Source: an uncultured Methylotenera sp. (GTDB taxonomy: Bacteria > Pseudomonadota > Gammaproteobacteria > Burkholderiales > Methylophilaceae). Taken from it: 16,931 nt of DNA. Each line of letters opens with the position of its first letter. The stretch's first letter is position 1. The position numbers were made by a program, and so were the translations under genes. The stretch is taken from the NCBI RefSeq assembly GCF_946479685.1, contig NZ_CAMLGS010000045.1, positions 1-16,931 on the forward strand, written 5' to 3'. Below are positions 13,523 through 16,931 of this stretch, in pieces. The notes under the pieces are model-generated. The model saw only the letters and a list, made by a program, of their open reading frames with translations, was not told where the DNA came from and searched no databases.

Positions 13523-14190
13523 ATTTATATCCGGTAACCGTTATTAATGGTTTTTATGAAAATCCTGATGAAATCAGGAGGTATGCACTTTCTCAGAAGT
13601 ACACCTATCGTCATGAGATGGTGGATGCCAGCTACGTTTTCCCAGGGTCTCGCACGAAAGATTTACGCGATATCAGTACGTCACTTTATGATAAGGTATG
13701 TAAAAAATTAATTAGCATATTCCATATTCCTGAGCATGATGTGATGCGCTGGCAGATTAGCACTAGCTTTCAAATTGTAGGGGCTGAATATGGATCTGGT
13801 TTGATTCATCAGGACCATAATACCGTATTTGCTGGTGTTCTATATCTAACACCGGATGCACCATTGGATGCAGGGACCTCATTGTTTAGAAAAAATGCTA
13901 CCTATAATGAGGATTTATATTGGAAGATAATCAAAGAAAATGATGAGCACTTTAAGAATAATGAACCGATAGATTTTAGTTATCACAGCATGTTTGATGA
14001 GGTGATAAGGGTGAACAATGTATATAACACTTTAATACTGTTTGAAGGTGATATTCATCATTGTGCTAACCAGTTCTTTGGCGATACAAACACTAACGCG
14101 CGGCTAGCGCAGGTGTTTTTTATCAATAAAATTGACGCGAACAAACAAAGTTCATTTCCAGTTATGCGAGTGAAAAGCCACTCGATTTAA
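13519..14190 (+). CDS. 2-oxoglutarate/Fe(II) oxygenase-like protein (DUF6445-like)
   Basis: This is a 223-residue protein without signal peptide or membrane segment, so cytoplasmic. The order of motifs suggests a double-stranded beta-helix dioxygenase: an N-terminal V-I-N-G-F-Y-x-N-P-D-E-I-R segment (8-20), FPGSRTKDL (41-49), an H97-x-D99 pair in LIHQDHNTVFAGVLYL, GTSLFR (119-124), a distal histidine (H180 or H181) in FEGDIHHCANQFFG, and R195 in ARLAQVFFI. H-x-D...H...R are the usual iron and 2-oxoglutarate ligands. Similar proteins occur in phages and beside tryptophan halogenase/TonB-receptor loci; I recall them as DUF6445, from memory only. Substrate unknown. Codons are A/T-rich and unlike the porin's. 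It follows the porin terminator by 39 bp with no recognisable promoter. Confidence 0.65.
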   Translation: MNLYPVTVINGFYENPDEIRRYALSQKYTYRHEMVDASYVFPGSRTKDLRDISTSLYDKVCKKLISIFHIPEHDVMRWQISTSFQIVGAEYGSGLIHQDHNTVFAGVLYLTPDAPLDAGTSLFRKNATYNEDLYWKIIKENDEHFKNNEPIDFSYHSMFDEVIRVNNVYNTLILFEGDIHHCANQFFGDTNTNARLAQVFFINKIDANKQSSFPVMRVKSHSI

Positions 14191-14220
14191 TAATTGACTC
14201 GGTAACTCAATCGTTTTATG

Positions 14221-14254
14221 GCTTATCTAGCTAATTGTAAATAGCTAAATAAGC
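14221..14254. terminator. hairpin between the convergent oxygenase-like gene and ntrC, possible bidirectional terminator
   Basis: GCTTAT-C-TAGCT (14221-14232) pairs with AGCTA-A-ATAAGC (14243-14254): 11 base pairs with one C-A mismatch around a ten-base A/T loop. It sits in the short gap between two convergent genes, where a shared terminator is expected. Flanking U tracts are poor on both strands (TTTTAT upstream, TTCACA downstream), so efficiency is uncertain. Confidence 0.4.
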
Positions 14255-14263
14255 TTCACAAAC

Positions 14264-15661
14264 TTACTCTTCGATACCCAGCTCCTGAATTTTTCTAGTT
14301 AAGGTGTTACGACCCATTCCAAGTTGATTGGCAGCTTCAATTCGGCGGCCGTGGGTGTGTTCTAGTGCTTTCTCGATTAGGATGCGTTCGAAGATTTGCG
14401 TACGAGATTCCAGCACATTTTGTTCGCCTCGGTTGAGTGCGTCGGTCACCTCTGCTGCAAGTGCTTCTTGCCATGAACCGTTAGCGTCAACTTTATTGCC
14501 GTCTTGTTTTAGCTCTGGCGGAAGATCTGCGATGTCAATGTTCTGGCCTGGTGCCATTACTGTGAGCCAGTGGCATACGTTTTCTAATTGGCGTACGTTG
14601 CCGCTCCAGTTGACTGCACTTAAGAACTTGAGTGCGGCAACTGACGGTTGTTTTGCCTCTACGCCTAGTTCGGTCGCACTGTGTTGCAGGAAGTGCTTGA
14701 TCAGTAGCGGGATATCCTCACGACGTTCGCGTAGCGCTGGCAGGCGTAAGCGAATGACGTTTAGGCGGTGAAATAAGTCCTCGCGGAATAGGCCGTTTTT
14801 AACGCGTTCTTCTAGATCTTGATGGGTTGCTGCAATGATGCGCACGTTGACTTTAATCGGCTGGTGTCCGCCAACACGATAGAATTGGCCGTCGCTGAGT
14901 ACGCGTAGTAGGCGCGTTTGCAGGTCTGCCGGCATGTCACCGATTTCATCTAGGAATAAAGTGCCTGTATCGGCCTGTTCAAAGCGGCCGCGACGGCCGG
15001 CAGCAGCGCCGGTAAAGGCACCGCGCTCATGACCAAACAGTTCTGACTCTAGTAGATCTTTAGGAATGGCTGCAGTGTTGATTGCGATAAACGGTTTGTC
15101 AGCGCGCGGGCTGTGACGATGCAGGGCGCGTGCAACTAGCTCTTTGCCGCTGCCAGATTCACCATTAATAAGTACCGTGGCATGTGAGCGGCTTAAACGG
15201 CCAATTGCCCTGAAAACCTCTTGCATGGATGGTGCTTGGCCAATGATTTCGGGTGTGTCTTCTGCCACTGAGCTGAATGCACTTTCAGAGGCTTGCCTGG
15301 TGCTTTCTTCTACAGCGCGTTTGATGATGTCAATAGCTTGGTCAACATCAAAGGGTTTAGCTAAATATTCAAATGCGCCACCTTGAAACGCAGCTACTGC
15401 ACTCTCCAAGTCAGAATAGGCGGTCATGATGATGACCGGAATATCCGGGTGTCTGCGCTTTATCTCGCTGAGTAGGTCTAAACCTGAGCCGTTGGGCATG
15501 CGGATATCGCTGACGACCACCTGTGGCTGTTCGTGACCTAGTGCGTTGAGTGCTTCAACCACGGAGGAGAAGGTTTTGAACTCGAGGTCGGTGCGCGCAA
15601 GCGCCTTTTCAAAGACCCAGCGTATAGATTTGTCGTCGTCAATAATCCAGATTGGTTTCAT
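14264..15661 (-). CDS. ntrC: nitrogen regulation response regulator NtrC (sigma54 activator)
   Basis: When phosphorylated by NtrB, NtrC oligomerises at enhancers and drives sigma54 transcription of nitrogen-assimilation genes. With the ATG at 15661 it has 465 residues. The receiver domain (1-120) has the acidic pocket D8-D10, phospho-acceptor D52 in SDIRMP, T80 and K102 in AKPFD. The AAA+ domain (about 138-365) shows Walker A GESGSGKE (167-174), the sigma54-contacting GAFTGA (214-219), Walker B LFLDEI (235-240) and an R-finger region ([10 protein letters not shown]). A Fis-type helix-turn-helix ends the protein ([20 protein letters not shown], 438-457). The frame stays open six codons upstream to TTG at 15679, but ATG gives the conserved NtrC start ([16 protein letters not shown]) and has GAGAAA as Shine-Dalgarno. 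It is downstream of ntrB and has its own promoter. Synonym glnG. Confidence 0.95.
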   Translation of the reverse strand: MKPIWIIDDDKSIRWVFEKALARTDLEFKTFSSVVEALNALGHEQPQVVVSDIRMPNGSGLDLLSEIKRRHPDIPVIIMTAYSDLESAVAAFQGGAFEYLAKPFDVDQAIDIIKRAVEESTRQASESAFSSVAEDTPEIIGQAPSMQEVFRAIGRLSRSHATVLINGESGSGKELVARALHRHSPRADKPFIAINTAAIPKDLLESELFGHERGAFTGAAAGRRGRFEQADTGTLFLDEIGDMPADLQTRLLRVLSDGQFYRVGGHQPIKVNVRIIAATHQDLEERVKNGLFREDLFHRLNVIRLRLPALRERREDIPLLIKHFLQHSATELGVEAKQPSVAALKFLSAVNWSGNVRQLENVCHWLTVMAPGQNIDIADLPPELKQDGNKVDANGSWQEALAAEVTDALNRGEQNVLESRTQIFERILIEKALEHTHGRRIEAANQLGMGRNTLTRKIQELGIEE

Positions 15662-15724
15662 AGGTTTCTCATTTATCAAGTGTGCGATGCATGCTGCACA
15701 TATTTTTGCTTATTCTTCTTTGTT

Positions 15725-15753
15725 ATTACACTTTACTTAAACGGTGCTGTAAA
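15725..15753 (-). promoter_or_regulatory. sigma70 promoter of ntrC in the ntrB-ntrC gap
   Basis: On the minus strand TTTACA (15753-15748, 5 of 6) is followed after exactly 17 bases by TGTAAT (15730-15725, 5 of 6). This is the best pair of hexamers in the window. Transcription would start near 15718, leaving a leader of about 57 nt before the ntrC ATG. Confidence 0.6.
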
Positions 15754-15764
15754 TTTAACTGCAC
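15744..15764. promoter_or_regulatory. imperfect dyad overlapping the ntrC -35 box
   Basis: GTGC (15744-15747) and GCAC (15761-15764) flank an A/T-rich core that contains the palindrome TAAATTTA, and the -35 box lies within it. The position would suit a repressor. The half-sites are inverted relative to the classical NtrC site (GCAC...GTGC), so the binding protein, if any, is unknown. Confidence 0.25.
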
Positions 15765-15810
15765 TGTAACTCACTTCAATTCACTCCGAACTTGTTGGTT
15801 ACAAATTCGA

Positions 15811-16905
15811 TCATTGCATCTTGGCTACTGGTTTAATTGCGGTAGTTTCAATTGGTAACAGTATTGTGAATCGGGTATTGCCAGGCGTGCTATCGCAGTC
15901 AATCATGCCGTGATGCTGCGTGACAAAGGTTTGAGCAAGGGTTAAGCCTAGGCCAGTGCCGCCTTCGCTGCCTGATACCAGTGGGTAGAAAATACGGTCA
16001 CGTATATCCGCCGGGATGCCAGGTCCGTTATCGATAATTTCCAATTTAATGGCTACGCGGTAGCGTTTTCTGGCTAGCGTTACTTGTCGTTCAGCGCGAG
16101 TCTTAAAGGTAATCTGGCTGTTAGGCGTTTTGCTTGCTTGCATAGCCTGTACAGCGTTGCGTGCGATATTTAACACTGCCTGAATCAGTTTTTCACGGTC
16201 GCCGATAATCTCTGGCAGGCTTAGATCATAATCGCGCTTAATCAATATGCTGCGCGGGGATTCTGCGAGAAGTAAACTGCGTACGCGCTCTAACACTTCA
16301 TGAATATTGGTTGGCTGGTATTTAGGTACGCGGTGTGGGATTAACAGTCTATCCATTAACGCCTGCAGCCTGTCAGCCTCTTTAATGATTACCTGTGTGT
16401 ATTCGCGTAGGCTAGGCGATGGCAACTCATGTTCTAGCAGTTGTGCTGCACCACGCAGGCCACCTAAAGGGTTGCGGATTTCGTGTGCTAAATTACGTAA
16501 TAGCTCAGCATTGGCTTGTTGCTGAATCAGCATGCGTTCCTCGCGTGCGATTCTTAGCTGCGCATCCATGGGCTGGAACTCAAGAATTAAGCTTGCAACG
16601 ACGGACTCGATGGGGGTCACCGTGCAGGTGACGGCAAAGGAGTGATGCCTATGGGTGCTGATGGTGAACTCATGCTCACGGAATGGGCTTTGTTCTTTAA
16701 TGGCATTGTTTACTGCCAGCATCAGTATTTCGCAGTCTGGGAACACCTCATTGATGTGCTGGCCCACGATTTGAGTGGCACTAAAGGCAAATATAATTTC
16801 GGCGCCAGGGTTAACGTAGGCAACGCGGCAACCATCATCCAAAAGGATGATAGCGGTTGCTAAATGCTCTAGGCCAGCAAAGTGGTCTGGCGTTGGTTGA
16901 ACCAT
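15811..16905 (-). CDS. ntrB: nitrogen regulation sensor histidine kinase NtrB
   Basis: This cytoplasmic two-component kinase/phosphatase phosphorylates NtrC under nitrogen limitation and dephosphorylates it when bound by the PII protein. It has 364 residues with no membrane segment. It comprises a PAS domain (about 10-110), a dimerisation/phosphotransfer helix pair with H141 in RNLAHEIRNPLGGLRGAAQLLE, and a HATPase domain with the N box (N246-x3-N250), G1 box DNGPGIP (292-298), F box (F306 in IFYPLVSG) and G2 box GGTGLGL (315-321). The sequence around the phospho-histidine is characteristic of NtrB. The ATG at 16905 leaves only 26 bases of window upstream, so its promoter and any glnA neighbour cannot be seen. 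It is separated from ntrC by 149 bp. Synonym glnL. Confidence 0.95.
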   Translation of the reverse strand: MVQPTPDHFAGLEHLATAIILLDDGCRVAYVNPGAEIIFAFSATQIVGQHINEVFPDCEILMLAVNNAIKEQSPFREHEFTISTHRHHSFAVTCTVTPIESVVASLILEFQPMDAQLRIAREERMLIQQQANAELLRNLAHEIRNPLGGLRGAAQLLEHELPSPSLREYTQVIIKEADRLQALMDRLLIPHRVPKYQPTNIHEVLERVRSLLLAESPRSILIKRDYDLSLPEIIGDREKLIQAVLNIARNAVQAMQASKTPNSQITFKTRAERQVTLARKRYRVAIKLEIIDNGPGIPADIRDRIFYPLVSGSEGGTGLGLTLAQTFVTQHHGMIDCDSTPGNTRFTILLPIETTAIKPVAKMQ

Positions 16906-16931
16906 AATAGTGCTTCACTCGTCATTTCATT

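Noticed and set aside
15662..15679. six-residue extension of NtrC from a TTG start
   Set aside because: The ATG at 15661 gives the conserved receiver-domain start and an acceptable Shine-Dalgarno.
15681..15700. TGTGC...GCACA dyad in the ntrC leader as an NtrC binding site
   Set aside because: NtrC sites have GCAC-to-GTGC polarity with a shorter spacer. Here the half-sites are GTGC/GCAC with ten bases between and the inner bases do not pair.
16307..16863. three short plus-strand frames opposite ntrB
   Set aside because: They are shadows of the ntrB frame; no Shine-Dalgarno and no protein-like motif.
1..16931. mobile element, CRISPR array, toxin-antitoxin or defence island
   Set aside because: No transposase, integrase, spaced direct repeats or terminal inverted repeats were found. 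dgt belongs to a family with some antiviral members, but its housekeeping neighbours give no defence context.

Overview
The window reads as ordinary chromosome from a moderate-GC, Gram-negative proteobacterium. A betaproteobacterium of the Methylophilaceae type (Methylotenera-like) is my best guess. This rests on protein style and gene order: ponA/mrcA divergent from pilMNOPQ-aroKB, a 16-strand-type porin with a C-terminal Phe, and a glnL/glnG (ntrBC) pair. No rRNA, tRNA, insertion sequence, integrase, CRISPR array or phage gene is visible.

Layout. Positions 1-874 carry the possible tail of an upstream gene and then xth (exonuclease III) behind a good sigma70 promoter. Convergent to it, with the two 3' ends overlapping by 14 bp, is mrcA (861-3368, minus), a class A penicillin-binding protein. 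From a divergent promoter region (3369-3563) runs the type IV pilus assembly cluster pilM-pilN-pilO-pilP-pilQ (3564-8776). Its first three genes are coupled by ATGA overlaps; a 163-bp gap with a hairpin precedes the secretin gene pilQ. A strong intrinsic terminator (8823-8860) follows pilQ, then the shikimate pair aroK-aroB (8938-10534) and dgt, a dNTP triphosphohydrolase (10667-11791).

A 400-bp non-coding stretch (11792-12191) holds a porin promoter, possible operator dyads and a roughly 140-nt leader with two consecutive hairpins. The porin gene (12192-13409) has the codon bias of a very highly expressed gene and ends at a textbook UUCG-loop terminator. Immediately after comes a cytoplasmic protein of 223 residues that looks like a 2-oxoglutarate/Fe(II) oxygenase-type (DUF6445-like) enzyme. 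It is preceded by a nine-codon mini-ORF whose stop overlaps its start. Convergent to it lie ntrC and ntrB (14264-16905, minus), the nitrogen-regulation two-component system; ntrC has its own well-formed promoter in the ntrB-ntrC gap.

How it fits together: PilM (cytoplasm), PilN/PilO (inner membrane), PilP (lipoprotein) and PilQ (outer-membrane secretin) form the envelope-spanning alignment complex of the type IV pilus. MrcA, encoded divergently, builds the peptidoglycan that this complex must cross. AroK and AroB supply two steps of the chorismate pathway. NtrB/NtrC sense and respond to nitrogen status. The least explained part is 13481-14190, the mini-ORF plus oxygenase-like gene behind the porin terminator. 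I see no convincing undescribed multi-gene system.
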